From NCBI GenBank assembly GCA_015075375.1, contig JABTUM010000001.1, positions 1,049,201 through 1,113,200 on the forward strand: a DNA stretch of 64,000 nucleotides, given 5' to 3'. How positions within the stretch are numbered: the first letter of the stretch is position 1; the number at the start of each line of letters is the position of its first letter. Positions 52,204-61,554 of this stretch are shown here, piece by piece. This DNA is from Planctomycetota bacterium (lineage in GTDB: Bacteria; Planctomycetota; SZUA-567; H5-PLA8). Made by a program: the position numbers and the translations under genes. Under the pieces are notes generated by a model. It saw only the letters and a list, made by a program, of their open reading frames with translations, did not search any database and was not told the DNA's origin.

Positions 52204-54293
52204 GCGCCCGCGAGGAACGCTTCTGGGCGCTCGCCGCCGGCTACCTCGAGGGCGACCTCGAACCCGCCGGCCGCCGCGAACTTCTCGGGCTGCTCCGCGC
52301 CGATCCCGAACTCCGCACGGCCTTCCTTAAGGAAGTGGAACTCGACGAAACGCTGCGCATGGTCAACGCCCCCGCCGCCGACGAAGCCCTCGGCGCGCTG
52401 GCCGAACAGGTTCTGCAAGCCTGGAACGCGCCGCCCGCGGCCGCGAAGCCTGCACGCAAGGACCGCAGCCGCCCGCGCCGCATGCCCGCGCGCCGCGCAG
52501 CCGCGAACCGGCTCGTCCCTGCCGCCGCCGCCCTGATCGCCGCGGCCGTGCTGCTCTACGCTCTGCGCGCGCCCCAGCCGCCCGCTCCGCAACCCGTGCA
52601 GGCCCGCCAAACCCCGGCCCCGCCGCCAGCCGCCCCGGCCGAACCCGCGGCGCGGGTGGTCGAAGCCGCACCAGGCGTGGAACTCTCCCGCGCAGGCCGC
52701 ACCCAGCCGGCCGCCGCCGGCCTGGCGCTCGAAGCCGGCGACCTCGTCGCCACGCCCGGCGCCGGCACGGCCGCCCTGCGCCTCGCCGACGGTTCTGTTC
52801 TGCGCCTCGACCCGTCCACGCGCCTCACGCTCCGCAGCCCAAGCGAACTCCTGCTTAGCCTCGGTTCCGTGGACGTCGCCGCCACGCCGCGCACGAGCGG
52901 GCGCCTCGCGCTCGCCACGCCCTTCGCCACAGCCACCGTGATCGGAACGCGCTTCGCCGTCCACGTGAACGATTCGGCCACGCACGTCGAAGTCCAGGAA
53001 GGCCGCGTCCGCGTCGCGCGCGGGCCCCAGGACGCCGTCGAAGTCGCGCCGCGCCAGTTCGTCGTCGCCAAGCCCGGCGCGCCCCTGGAAGTCGAAGCGC
53101 TCCCCGAACCCGACCTGGCCGAACGGCCCGAACCGCCGCGCGAAGCCGCCCGCGAAGTCCGCGTCGCCACCGTCGAAGCGCTCCAAGCCGCGCTCGCCGC
53201 GCTCCAATCCGACAGCACCGTCGTCATCGAAGCCGGAACCTACCGCCTCACGCGCCCGCTCGTCGTCGGCGGCGTGAAGCGCGTGACCCTGCGCGGCGCC
53301 ACCGGAAACCCCGACGACGTCCGGCTCCTGGGCCAAGGGCTCCGCGCACGCGCCGAAACCTCCGCGCTCCTGCATCTGCGCGATGCCGAAGCGGTCCGCT
53401 GCGCCGACTTCACCCTCGCCGAAGCTTGGGACAACCTGGTCCAATTGCACGGCGAAGAAGGCTGCCGGGCGCCGCAATTCACCAACGTCCGCTTCCGCGA
53501 CGCGGGGCTCACCTTCGTCCACGCCACCTCCGCCGGCCGCGGGCGCGGCGTCGAAGGCGCGGTCCTCGAGCGCTGCCGCTTCGAATTCACCCAATCCGGT
53601 GCGCGGCGCGAATTCTCCGCCTGCGTCAGCATCTCCGGCGGGCGCGGCTGGATCGTCCGGAATTGCCGCTTCGAGCGCATTCCCAACGGCCCCGTGCGCC
53701 CCAACTTCCTCCCCGCCGCCGTCTTCGCTGCCGGCGCCTCCCAGGGCACGCGCTGCGAAAGCAACGTCTTCGTCGATTGCGTCCGCGCCATCTGCTTCGG
53801 CGTCGAGGAAGAACGCGGCGAACGGCCCTCCCACGACGGCGGGCTGATCGTCAACAACACCGTCGCGCGCCGGGCCGATTTCCAAAACGGCGACGCCGCG
53901 ATCCTCGTCTTCGACGCGCCCGGCGCACGCGTCCTTCACAATACGATCCTGCTCAACGGCACCTACCCCAACGCCATCGAATACCGCTTCAAGCGCACGA
54001 CCGGCGTGACGATCGCCAACAATCTCTGCGACGCGGCCGTCCTCGCGCGCGACGGAGCCGCCGGAACCGAACGCGGCAACCTGCTGGCCGCCGCGCCGGG
54101 CTGGTTCGACGGCGCCGAGCGTGGGGATCTGCATCTGCGCGCCGGCACGCCCGCCGAAGACGCGGCCGCCGCGCTGGACGAACTCGATACGCAGGCCGCA
54201 CGTACCGATCTCGACGGTCAGGCGCGCCCCGCCGGCGCCGGGCCCGACGTGGGAGCCGACGAAGTACACGCCGGAGCCGCAGCCCGGCCTTGA
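52200..54293 (+). CDS. FecR-domain membrane protein fused to a right-handed parallel beta-helix
   Basis: The 697-aa protein has a cytoplasmic anti-sigma-like helical N-terminus (LAAGYLEGDLEPAGRRELLGLLRADPEL), a transmembrane helix at about 105-122, then a FecR-type domain at about 156-292 with the marker ATVIGTRFAVHV. A beta-helix follows at about 340-680, seen in repeated rung motifs such as VTLRGATGN, WIVRNCRFERI, NNTVARRADFQNG, RVLHNTILLNG and VTIANNLC. These rungs resemble pectate lyase-like carbohydrate-binding folds; no lyase catalytic residues are obvious. The fusion would couple a sigma factor to an exposed polysaccharide-sensing domain. The next gene encodes a secreted paralogue of the beta-helix. 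Confidence 0.87.
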   Translation: MSAREERFWALAAGYLEGDLEPAGRRELLGLLRADPELRTAFLKEVELDETLRMVNAPAADEALGALAEQVLQAWNAPPAAAKPARKDRSRPRRMPARRAAANRLVPAAAALIAAAVLLYALRAPQPPAPQPVQARQTPAPPPAAPAEPAARVVEAAPGVELSRAGRTQPAAAGLALEAGDLVATPGAGTAALRLADGSVLRLDPSTRLTLRSPSELLLSLGSVDVAATPRTSGRLALATPFATATVIGTRFAVHVNDSATHVEVQEGRVRVARGPQDAVEVAPRQFVVAKPGAPLEVEALPEPDLAERPEPPREAAREVRVATVEALQAALAALQSDSTVVIEAGTYRLTRPLVVGGVKRVTLRGATGNPDDVRLLGQGLRARAETSALLHLRDAEAVRCADFTLAEAWDNLVQLHGEEGCRAPQFTNVRFRDAGLTFVHATSAGRGRGVEGAVLERCRFEFTQSGARREFSACVSISGGRGWIVRNCRFERIPNGPVRPNFLPAAVFAAGASQGTRCESNVFVDCVRAICFGVEEERGERPSHDGGLIVNNTVARRADFQNGDAAILVFDAPGARVLHNTILLNGTYPNAIEYRFKRTTGVTIANNLCDAAVLARDGAAGTERGNLLAAAPGWFDGAERGDLHLRAGTPAEDAAAALDELDTQAARTDLDGQARPAGAGPDVGADEVHAGAAARP

Positions 54294-54307
54294 CCGAGAG
54301 GAACGTC

Positions 54308-57094
54308 ATGCGAGCCGAACTCATCAGCCGGAGCGTTACGCTCTTTGTGTTTACGCTTTGCGTTCATTTTCCGGCGCACGGCTTCCAGGCGCCGCCGCCC
54401 GCGCCCGCGCTGCCCCCGCCTTCCGGCGATATCGTGAACGTCTCCGGCGTCGCGCAGCTCGAAGCGGCCGTTGCCAACGCCGTCAACGGCCGCACGATCC
54501 TCATCGCCGCCGGAACCTACAACCTCACCCAGCCCTTGGTGCTGAACGGCAAGAGCAACGTGACGCTGCGCGGAGCGACCGGAAACCGCGGCGACGTCGT
54601 CATTCGCGGCAAGGGCATGACCGTCAACGGCGGCGTCTTCCAGTGCATGCTCTTCCTCGACGGCCAGAACCTCACCGTCGCCGACCTGTCCGTGGGGCAC
54701 GTCTTCACGCATCCGATTCAGGCCAGCGACACGCGCGGTCTGCGCGTCTACAACGTGCGCTTCTTCGACGCCGGCGAACAATTCCTCAAGGTCAACCCCG
54801 TCGACGGCACGCCCGCCTGCGACGACGGGATCGTCGAATACTGCGTCTTCGAGTACACGGTCAACGGCCCCGACGACGGCTACACCAACGCCGTCGACGT
54901 CCATGCCGGCAAGAACTGGATCATCCGCAACAATCTCTTCAAGAATATCGGCACGCCCGCCGGGACCGTCCTCGCCGGTCCGGCTATTTTGATGTGGCGC
55001 GGCGCCGAAAATACCCTCACCGAAGCCAACACCTTCATCGATTGCGCGCGCGCCATCGCCTACGGCTTCGAAGACATCGGCTCCGGTTTCAGCCACCGCG
55101 GCGGGATCATCCGCAATAACTTCATCTACCGGCGCGCGAATTACCCCTGGCAGGATACGGCCATCACGCTTTGGGATACGCCCAACACGAAGGTGCTGCA
55201 TAACTCGATTTACTACGAAAACGGCGTCGGAAATTCCATCGAATGGCGCTTCGGAAGCACCGGCCTGGAAGTCCGCAACAACCTCTGCAACAAAGCCACC
55301 TGGCAGCGCGACGGAACCTTTACCGGCTTGCTGACCGGCGGGAACATCGCCGACGCCGCCGGAAGCTGGTTCGCCGGCCGCACCTCCGGCGACTTGCACC
55401 TCGTCGCCACGCACGCCGACGTGATAGCCCGCGTCCTCGGACAAGCCGTGGCCATCGCCTCCGCCGCGGATGCTGCGCAAGATTGGGACGCCGATGCGCG
55501 CCCCGTCGCGCGCGACATCGGCGCCGACGAAGCCGGCGCCGCGCCGCCCCCCGAGCCCACGCTCACCGTCTCCGCGCCCAACGGCGGCGAAACCTGGACC
55601 GTGGGCCAAGCGGCCACCGTCACCTGGACCACCACCGGCGCCGTCGGCAACGTCGAGATCCGGCTTTCCACCAATGGCGGCGGAGCGTACGCCTCGCTCG
55701 TCGCCAGCACCGCCAACGACGGCTCCCACACGCTCACCGTACCCAACAACCCCGGCGCCCAATGCCGCATCCAAGTCCGCGAGACCGACGGCACACCCGC
55801 CGACGCCAGCAACGCCAACTTCACCATCCAAGCCGCCCCGCAGCCGCCCGCCGCACCGGCGAACCTCACCGCCGTCGCCGTTTCCACCGCTCGCATCGAT
55901 CTGGCCTGGCAGGACGCTTCGAACAACGAAACGCTCTTCCGCGTGCAGCGCAGCCCCGGCGGAGCGAATGCCTGGACGACGCTGGGCGCCACCGCCGCCA
56001 ACGCGACCGCCTACGCCAGCACCGGACTGGCCGCCGCGACGGCCTACGACTTCCGCGTCCGCGCCGAGAACGCGGCGGGAAATTCCGCCTGGAGCAACGT
56101 CGCCTCCGCCACCACCCAAAGCGACGAACCGCCGCCGCCCGCCGGAGACGGGATCGTCGGCGACCTCGACCTCTGCGTCACGGCCGCTTCGTTTGCCGTG
56201 AACGCGGCGCGCCCGGACAGCGATACGCTAAGCGTCACCGGCGTCTTGAATCCACGCCTGCTTCCCGCCGCGCTGGCCGGTCTCAACGTCACGCTCCTTG
56301 TCAACGGCGCCCCCGTAGCCCCCGCGCAGGTCCTCGATGCCGCCGGACGCTTCGCGGCGCCGCGCGGCAGCAGTCCTTCCGCCGCTCTTCGTTTCGACGC
56401 CCTGCGCGGAAGCTGGCAGTTCGCGCTGCGCGCCGCCGATCTGGCCGATTTGCTCGAGCTGCCCTCCGGCGCGGCTGCGCGAGCGCCGCACCCGCTCGAA
56501 CTCGAACTGCGCCTCAGCGGAGCGGGCCTCGCGCAAGACGTGCGCCTCGCCAACACCCTCGTCTTCGAACTCACCGCCCAACCCGGCGCTTCCGCCAAGG
56601 GCGCGTTCAAGTTCGCCAAACACGATTCGCTTCAAGGCGCGTTCCTCGCCGCCAAAGCCACCGCGACCGAACTGCCCGCCTCGCGCGGCGGCGGGCACAC
56701 GCTGGCCTGCTCCGGCTTCATCGCGCCCGACGGCGCCGGTCCGCTCACGCCCAACGGCGAACTGCGCATCACCCTCGGCGCGGCCGATCCCATCGCCATC
56801 CCGCTCAACGCCATGGCCGCTTCCGGCGCCACGCCGGCCAAGCGAACCTGGAGCCTCAACCGCCGCAGCCCCGTTGCGCCGGGCGAACTCACGGCCTTCA
56901 AGTTCTCCAACGCCAGCCGCACCTTCGCGCTCAAGACCGCCGCGTTGGACGCCGGACTGCCCGGCGCGGGCGGAGCGCTCGTCGCAGACTTCGACCTGCG
57001 CCTCGAAGTCGTGACCGCCGCCGGCACGCAGCGCTTCGAATCCACCCTGCGCCTCAAGCGCGCGAGCGCCGCCTCCACGCGCTGGAGCCGCTAA
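54308..57094 (+). CDS. Secreted multidomain beta-helix protein with Ser/Thr-rich and Fn3 domains
   Basis: The 928-aa product has a signal peptide (residues 1-25), then a parallel beta-helix at about 40-405 sharing VTLRGATGN, the pattern RNNLFKNIG and the C-terminal DIGADEAG with the upstream protein. A Ser-Thr-rich (Kre9/KNH-like) domain follows at about 418-510 (APNGGETWTVGQAATVTWTTTG), then a fibronectin type III domain at about 515-605 (YDFRVRAENAAGNSAWSNV). The last 320 residues are unassigned. It is extracellular or on the cell surface and probably binds or remodels a polysaccharide. The ATG at 54308 follows GAGAGGAACG. The gene lies 14 bp after the FecR gene and is likely cotranscribed. 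Confidence 0.87.
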   Translation: MRAELISRSVTLFVFTLCVHFPAHGFQAPPPAPALPPPSGDIVNVSGVAQLEAAVANAVNGRTILIAAGTYNLTQPLVLNGKSNVTLRGATGNRGDVVIRGKGMTVNGGVFQCMLFLDGQNLTVADLSVGHVFTHPIQASDTRGLRVYNVRFFDAGEQFLKVNPVDGTPACDDGIVEYCVFEYTVNGPDDGYTNAVDVHAGKNWIIRNNLFKNIGTPAGTVLAGPAILMWRGAENTLTEANTFIDCARAIAYGFEDIGSGFSHRGGIIRNNFIYRRANYPWQDTAITLWDTPNTKVLHNSIYYENGVGNSIEWRFGSTGLEVRNNLCNKATWQRDGTFTGLLTGGNIADAAGSWFAGRTSGDLHLVATHADVIARVLGQAVAIASAADAAQDWDADARPVARDIGADEAGAAPPPEPTLTVSAPNGGETWTVGQAATVTWTTTGAVGNVEIRLSTNGGGAYASLVASTANDGSHTLTVPNNPGAQCRIQVRETDGTPADASNANFTIQAAPQPPAAPANLTAVAVSTARIDLAWQDASNNETLFRVQRSPGGANAWTTLGATAANATAYASTGLAAATAYDFRVRAENAAGNSAWSNVASATTQSDEPPPPAGDGIVGDLDLCVTAASFAVNAARPDSDTLSVTGVLNPRLLPAALAGLNVTLLVNGAPVAPAQVLDAAGRFAAPRGSSPSAALRFDALRGSWQFALRAADLADLLELPSGAAARAPHPLELELRLSGAGLAQDVRLANTLVFELTAQPGASAKGAFKFAKHDSLQGAFLAAKATATELPASRGGGHTLACSGFIAPDGAGPLTPNGELRITLGAADPIAIPLNAMAASGATPAKRTWSLNRRSPVAPGELTAFKFSNASRTFALKTAALDAGLPGAGGALVADFDLRLEVVTAAGTQRFESTLRLKRASAASTRWSR

Positions 57095-57237
57095 CGCCTC
57101 CCTAATCCGGTCGAATTGTCCGAAGCCCGCCCGCTGCGTCTACCTCCTAATAAAGGTAGCCGCGGCGAGCCGGTTCCCCGTTCGAGCCCCCGGCCGCGCA
57201 TTCCGCTCCTTCGGGAAATCGATTACAACGGCCGCAC

Positions 57238-58203
57238 ATGATCGAAGTCGAGCACCTCACCAAACGCTACGGCGACCTCACCGCCCTCGACGACGTCAGC
57301 TTCCACGTCGATGCCGGCGAAGTCGTCGGCTTCCTGGGCGTCAACGGCGCCGGCAAATCCACCACCCTGCGCATCCTCTCGGGCTACATCCCCGCCACGG
57401 CCGGCGCCGCGCGCTTGGCCGGGCGCGACGTCTTCCGCGAATCGCTCGAAGTCCGCCGCAAGATCGGCTATCTCCCCGAAACCGTCCCGCTCTACCCCGA
57501 ACTGCGGATCAACGAATACCTCCTCTTCCGCGCGCGCATCAAAGGCGTCCCGCGCGCGCGCCGCTCCAGCGAGATCGACCGCGTCACCGCCGCATGCAAG
57601 CTCGACGACCGCCGCCGCCAGACCGTCGGCACCCTCTCGCGCGGTTTCCGCCAGCGCGTGGGCCTCGCCGACGCGCTCCTGGGGCCCCCCGAAATCCTGC
57701 TCCTCGACGAACCGACCAGCGGCCTCGATCCGCTTCAGCGTCTCGAAGTCCGCGCGCTCCTCGACGAACTCAAGCGCGAGCACACCGTCCTGCTCTCGAC
57801 GCACATCCTGCCCGAAGTCGAAGCCGTCTGCGGGCGCATCGTGATCCTGCACCGCGGGCGGCGCGTCCCCGACGAAGACGTCGCGCGGCTGCGCCGCTGG
57901 CGCCGCTTCGAACTCGCCTTCGCCGGGCCTGCGCAAGAGATCCGAGCCGCCCTCGCCCAGCTCGACAGCGTCCGCGCCGTCCTCGAAGTCCCCCCGCGCC
58001 CCGAAGACCGCGGCGAAGAACCACCGCCCGCCTGCTGCGAAATCGATCCGCAAGAAGGCCGCGATCCGCGCGACGCCGTCGTCGCGCTCTTCGCCGCTCG
58101 AGCCGCCGCCGGCTGGAAGCTCCTCGAACTGCGCCGCCGCGCCCTCTCGCTCGAAGAGATCTTCGCCCGAGCCACCGGCGATGCCGATCAGGCGGAGCGC
58201 TGA
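57238..58203 (+). CDS. ABC transporter ATP-binding protein (Gld/Nos/ABC-2 type)
   Basis: The 321-aa protein has Walker A GVNGAGKST at about 38-46, a Q-loop region LPETVPLYPELR, the signature LSRGFRQRVGLADAL (a variant of LSGGQ) and Walker B EILLLDEPTSGLDP. A C-terminal extension of about 90 residues is typical of ABC-2-type exporters with a GldA-like subunit. It powers the membrane partner encoded 5 bp downstream. It is the first gene of a four-gene operon with a permease, a GldG-like protein and a DUF4340 protein. Confidence 0.93.
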   Translation: MIEVEHLTKRYGDLTALDDVSFHVDAGEVVGFLGVNGAGKSTTLRILSGYIPATAGAARLAGRDVFRESLEVRRKIGYLPETVPLYPELRINEYLLFRARIKGVPRARRSSEIDRVTAACKLDDRRRQTVGTLSRGFRQRVGLADALLGPPEILLLDEPTSGLDPLQRLEVRALLDELKREHTVLLSTHILPEVEAVCGRIVILHRGRRVPDEDVARLRRWRRFELAFAGPAQEIRAALAQLDSVRAVLEVPPRPEDRGEEPPPACCEIDPQEGRDPRDAVVALFAARAAAGWKLLELRRRALSLEEIFARATGDADQAER

Positions 58204-58208
58204 AGCCC

Positions 58209-58940
58209 ATGCGTAACTTCTGGGCGCTGACGCGCCGCGAACTCCTCAGCGTCTTCGTCTCGCCGCTCGCCTACGGCACCGCCGCGCTCTTCATGCTCCT
58301 CTTCGGGCTCTTCTTCATCGGACAGTTCGCGCAATACAAACTCGTCCAGCTCCAGACCGTCGCCGAACCCCTCGGCCACATCCTCCCCGCCCTCGCCGCA
58401 CCGGTCCTCACCATGCGCCTCCTCGCCGAAGAACGCCGCCTCGGCACCCTCGAGATGCTCATGACCGCGCCCGTCACCGACTTCGAAGTCGTCCTCGCCA
58501 AGTTCTGCGGCGTCTGGCTCTTTTACGCTTCGGTCCTGGCCCTCACCTTCCTCCACGTCGCCGCGATGCTGTGGTGCTACGACGGACCCGTCGACTGGAC
58601 CGGCTTCGCCCTCGGCTACGCCGGCCTCCTGCTCATCGCCGGATACTTCCTCGCGTTCGGGCTGCTCTGCTCTTCGTTCTTCGAAAGCCCCATTCTCGCC
58701 GCGCTCACCGCCTTCGTCGCCGGACTCTTCATTCTCCTGGCCGGCATGATCCTCTCCCGCCCGGTCTTCACCAACCCCGGCGTGCAGCAGGAAATCCTCA
58801 AGTTCATGCTCCCCTACGCGCACTACTCCAACCTGATGCGCGGCGTCCTCGACACCCGCGACCTCGCCTACTTCGGCGGAGCCATCGGCTACGCCATCTT
58901 CCTGGCGACGAAGTCTCTGGAGTCCCGCAAGTGGCGCTGA
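58209..58940 (+). CDS. ABC-2 type transporter permease (GldF-like)
   Basis: The 243-aa protein has six hydrophobic segments (for example VSPLAYGTAALFMLLFGLFFIGQF, HILPALAAPVLTMRLLAEERR, LLIAGYFLAFGLLCSSF, LTAFVAGLFILLAGMIL). The EERRLGTLEMLMTAPVTDFEVVLAKF stretch is typical of GldF and related permeases. It forms the membrane channel with the upstream ATPase. The ATG at 58209 lies 5 bp after the ATPase stop codon. Its stop overlaps the GTG start of the next gene. Confidence 0.92.
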   Translation: MRNFWALTRRELLSVFVSPLAYGTAALFMLLFGLFFIGQFAQYKLVQLQTVAEPLGHILPALAAPVLTMRLLAEERRLGTLEMLMTAPVTDFEVVLAKFCGVWLFYASVLALTFLHVAAMLWCYDGPVDWTGFALGYAGLLLIAGYFLAFGLLCSSFFESPILAALTAFVAGLFILLAGMILSRPVFTNPGVQQEILKFMLPYAHYSNLMRGVLDTRDLAYFGGAIGYAIFLATKSLESRKWR

Positions 58941-60691
58941 ACGCTCCGCCCCCCGCGCCTTCCGCCGCCGTGCGCATCGCGCGCGTCGTCGGAGCTTGCG
59001 CGTGCTTGGGCCTCTCCTTGAACGTCTTCCTCTGCGTCATGCGCGAACGCTTCGCCGATCCCCTCGCCTGGGGCCCCTTCGCCGTCTTCGGGCCGCTCCT
59101 GGCCGTCTCGCTCTGGATCTGCCGCGCCGAATTCGTCGAATCCTTCCGCTCCGCGCGCATGAAGGTCGCGCTCCACGTCTTCGTCCAGGCCGCGCTGGGG
59201 CTGATCGTCCTCGCCGCCTTCTGGTACGCCTGCGGCTACCGCTTCTACGCGCGCTTCGATCTGGCCTCCAACGACGGCTACGCGCTGCACGAAGAATCCC
59301 TCCGCGTCCTCGGCGCGCTCGACGCCGAAGGGCCGCCCGTCGAAATCGTCGTCCTGCACGGCGAACTCCCCGCCGATCCCGAAACCCGCGCGCAGGCCGA
59401 ACGCCTCCGCGCGCAGATCCAGGCGCTCCTCGAACGCTACGAACGCGAAGCGGATGCCCGCGCGCCCGGACGCCTCGCCGTCTCGACCCTGCGCATGCTC
59501 CAGGAACCCGCGCGCCTCAACGAACTCGGCAAGCGCATGGGCATCAAAGTCTTCACGCCGGACCTCTCCGAAAGCCTCGCCGTACTGCGCGGCGAGCGCG
59601 TCCGCCTCGTCTCGCGCAACGAACTCTTCGTCCGCGCCTACACGCCCGAAGGCGTTCCCGTCGGCGGCGGCTTCCACGGCGAAGCCGCGCTCACCGCCGC
59701 GTTGCGTTTGATCCAGGCCCCGCAAGCCCGCGCCGTATACTTCACCCAAGGCCACGGCGAACGCGTCGGCGGCGATCTCTCGCTCTGGGCCGAAAACCTG
59801 CGCCTCCAGAATTTCGAAGTCCGCGAACTCGACCTCGCTGCCGGATCGGCCGTACCCGCCGACGCCGCGGCCGTCGTCGTCGCCGGCCCGCGCGAACGCC
59901 TCCGCCCCGAAGCCCTCGCCGCGCTCAAACAATACCTCGACGCCGGCGGGCGGCTCCTGGCCCTGCTCGATCCCGTCGTACCCAACCTCGCCGGCTTCCC
60001 GCGCGAAGCCTCCGGCCTGGCCGAACTCCTCGAACCCTACGGCCTGCGCGTGCGCCAGGATCTGCTCACCCGCGGCGTGCGCCCCGCCCTCGTCGGCGAT
60101 CCGCTCCCCCTCGAACGCCTCCCCGCGCTGCCCGCTTCGCAGACGCTCCCCGTCCGAGCCCTGATCGAAGCGCGCATGCCCGTCTTCCTCGCCCATCCCT
60201 GCGCCGTCGAAGCGCTGCCCAAGCCCGCGCGGAACGCCGTCGAGGCGCTGCCCCTGCTCGCCACGCCGCCTTACGAAACCCGCGAAGCGCGCCACTGGGC
60301 CGACCCCGCCGCGCAAAGCGGCGCGCGATCCGAAGCCGGGCCGCAGAGCCTCAAAGGCCCCGTGCCGCTCGCCGCCGCTGCCGCGCCCAAAGGCGTCGCC
60401 GGCGGACGCGACGCACCCGGCGCGCGCATCCTGGTCCTCGCCGGCTCCGACGCCTTCCTCAACCCGGTCCTCGAACGCCACACCGGCAACCAGCTCTTCG
60501 CGCTCGCCGCCGTCGCCTGGCTCGCCGGAGCCGAAGAAGCCGGCGTCGCCATCCCGCCGCGCTCGCCCGACGTCCGCCTCGCCGAAGTCTCCGACGACCG
60601 CCTCCAGATCCTCAAAGCCATCTTCCTCGCCGGCCTTCCCGCCGGCCTCGTCTTCCTCGGCATGGCCGTCTGGGCCGCGCGGCGAACCTGA
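58931..60691 (+). CDS. GldG-like auxiliary protein of the ABC transporter
   Basis: The 586-aa protein has two N-terminal membrane helices, then a long extracytoplasmic part: LRMLQEPARLNELGKRMGIKVFTPDLSESLAVLRGERVRLVS, VYFTQGHGER, VVVAGPRERLRPEALAALKQYLDAGGRLLALLDP. This order is that of GldG-type proteins of ABC transporters. A C-terminal helix (IFLAGLPAGLVFLGMAVWA) anchors the end. The GTG start at 58931 lies 10 bp inside the permease gene, so translation is coupled. The substrate of the system is unknown; gliding is only the function in Bacteroidota. Confidence 0.85.
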   Translation: MALNAPPPAPSAAVRIARVVGACACLGLSLNVFLCVMRERFADPLAWGPFAVFGPLLAVSLWICRAEFVESFRSARMKVALHVFVQAALGLIVLAAFWYACGYRFYARFDLASNDGYALHEESLRVLGALDAEGPPVEIVVLHGELPADPETRAQAERLRAQIQALLERYEREADARAPGRLAVSTLRMLQEPARLNELGKRMGIKVFTPDLSESLAVLRGERVRLVSRNELFVRAYTPEGVPVGGGFHGEAALTAALRLIQAPQARAVYFTQGHGERVGGDLSLWAENLRLQNFEVRELDLAAGSAVPADAAAVVVAGPRERLRPEALAALKQYLDAGGRLLALLDPVVPNLAGFPREASGLAELLEPYGLRVRQDLLTRGVRPALVGDPLPLERLPALPASQTLPVRALIEARMPVFLAHPCAVEALPKPARNAVEALPLLATPPYETREARHWADPAAQSGARSEAGPQSLKGPVPLAAAAAPKGVAGGRDAPGARILVLAGSDAFLNPVLERHTGNQLFALAAVAWLAGAEEAGVAIPPRSPDVRLAEVSDDRLQILKAIFLAGLPAGLVFLGMAVWAARRT

Positions 60692-60695
60692 CCCC

Positions 60696-61238
60696 ATGAA
60701 CGCACGCACCACCTACGCGCTGCTGATCCTCGCCGCCGCCCTCGCCGCGTGGCTCGTCTACGATCTGCGCAAGCCTCCGCCGCCCGCGGGCGCCGGGCCG
60801 CTCCTGCGCGACTACGACATCGAACGCGTCACGCGCCTCGAGATCGAACGAACCGGCCGCGACGGCGCGCGCGAACGCTTGGTCTTCGAACGCGGCCCCG
60901 CCGGAAGCTGGCGCATCCTCGAACCGGTCTCCGGCGACGTCCCCTCCGAACGCATCGCCGATCTGCTCGAACTACCCGTCCTGCGCATCTCCGGAACCGT
61001 CCTCGAGGCCGGCCCGGACGAACTCGAGGCCTACGGCCTTGGCGCGAGCGCCTTGCGCGTGGTCTTCACGGCGCCCGATGGCGTCACCGCGATCCGCATC
61101 GGCGCGCGCACGAGCTTCCAGCACGGCCTCTACGCCTGCGTCGAAGGCCGCCCGGAGGTCACGCTGGTGGACCCCGATTTCGACCAGCCCTACCGCCGGC
61201 CCGCGCAAGCCTTCACCGCCGCGCCCAACCCGCCTTAG
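60696..61238 (+). CDS. DUF4340-like membrane-anchored protein
   Basis: The 180-aa product has one N-terminal transmembrane helix (TYALLILAAALAAWLVYDL) and a DUF4340-like beta domain (DIERVTRLEIERTG, ERLVFERGPAGSWRILEPVSGDVPSERIADLLELPVLR, FTAPDGVTAIRIG). The protein is shorter than the usual 300-plus aa of the family, but ends in a natural stop codon with no frameshift sign. It sits 4 bp after the GldG-like gene, where DUF4340 proteins are commonly found. Confidence 0.82.
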   Translation: MNARTTYALLILAAALAAWLVYDLRKPPPPAGAGPLLRDYDIERVTRLEIERTGRDGARERLVFERGPAGSWRILEPVSGDVPSERIADLLELPVLRISGTVLEAGPDELEAYGLGASALRVVFTAPDGVTAIRIGARTSFQHGLYACVEGRPEVTLVDPDFDQPYRRPAQAFTAAPNPP

Positions 61239-61554
61239 GCCAGCCCCGGTATCGCGGGCGTCTCGCCCGCAGGTGTGGATGTGGAGCCGACCGCACTGAA
61301 CCGGTGCGCCGCCTGCCCAAGAGCGAAACAACCCTGCTCCAGCCGCCCTTGCGCCTCGTGCAAGGCTTCCCGCGCCGTTCCCGCAAGCAACGGGCAGGCT
61401 TGAAGTTGCCGGTACGCTCGGGAATCGTCCGCGACGGTTCACACGACTTGACAAGGCCGGAGCGTTCCGGTACACCTCCGCACCTCTTTACGCCCGTGAC
61501 AGACGGGCGCAGCGCAACAAAAGAGGCATTCCGCACGGCGATATCGGAGGCAGC
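61239..61554. other. 316-bp intergenic region with hairpin and promoter
   Basis: It contains a 7-bp GC hairpin (GCGGGCG at 61254-61260 with CGCCCGC at 61264-61270), possibly ending the ABC operon, and the promoter at 61448-61476. No gene is seen. Confidence 0.6.
61448..61476 (+). promoter_or_regulatory. Promoter with dyad in spacer, ahead of DksA-like gene
   Basis: TTGACA (61448-61453, 6/6) and TACACC (61471-61476, 3/6) have a 17-bp spacer. The spacer holds CCGGA (61457-61461) and its inverse TCCGG (61466-61470), a candidate operator. It lies 78 bp before the DksA-like ATG. Confidence 0.5.
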
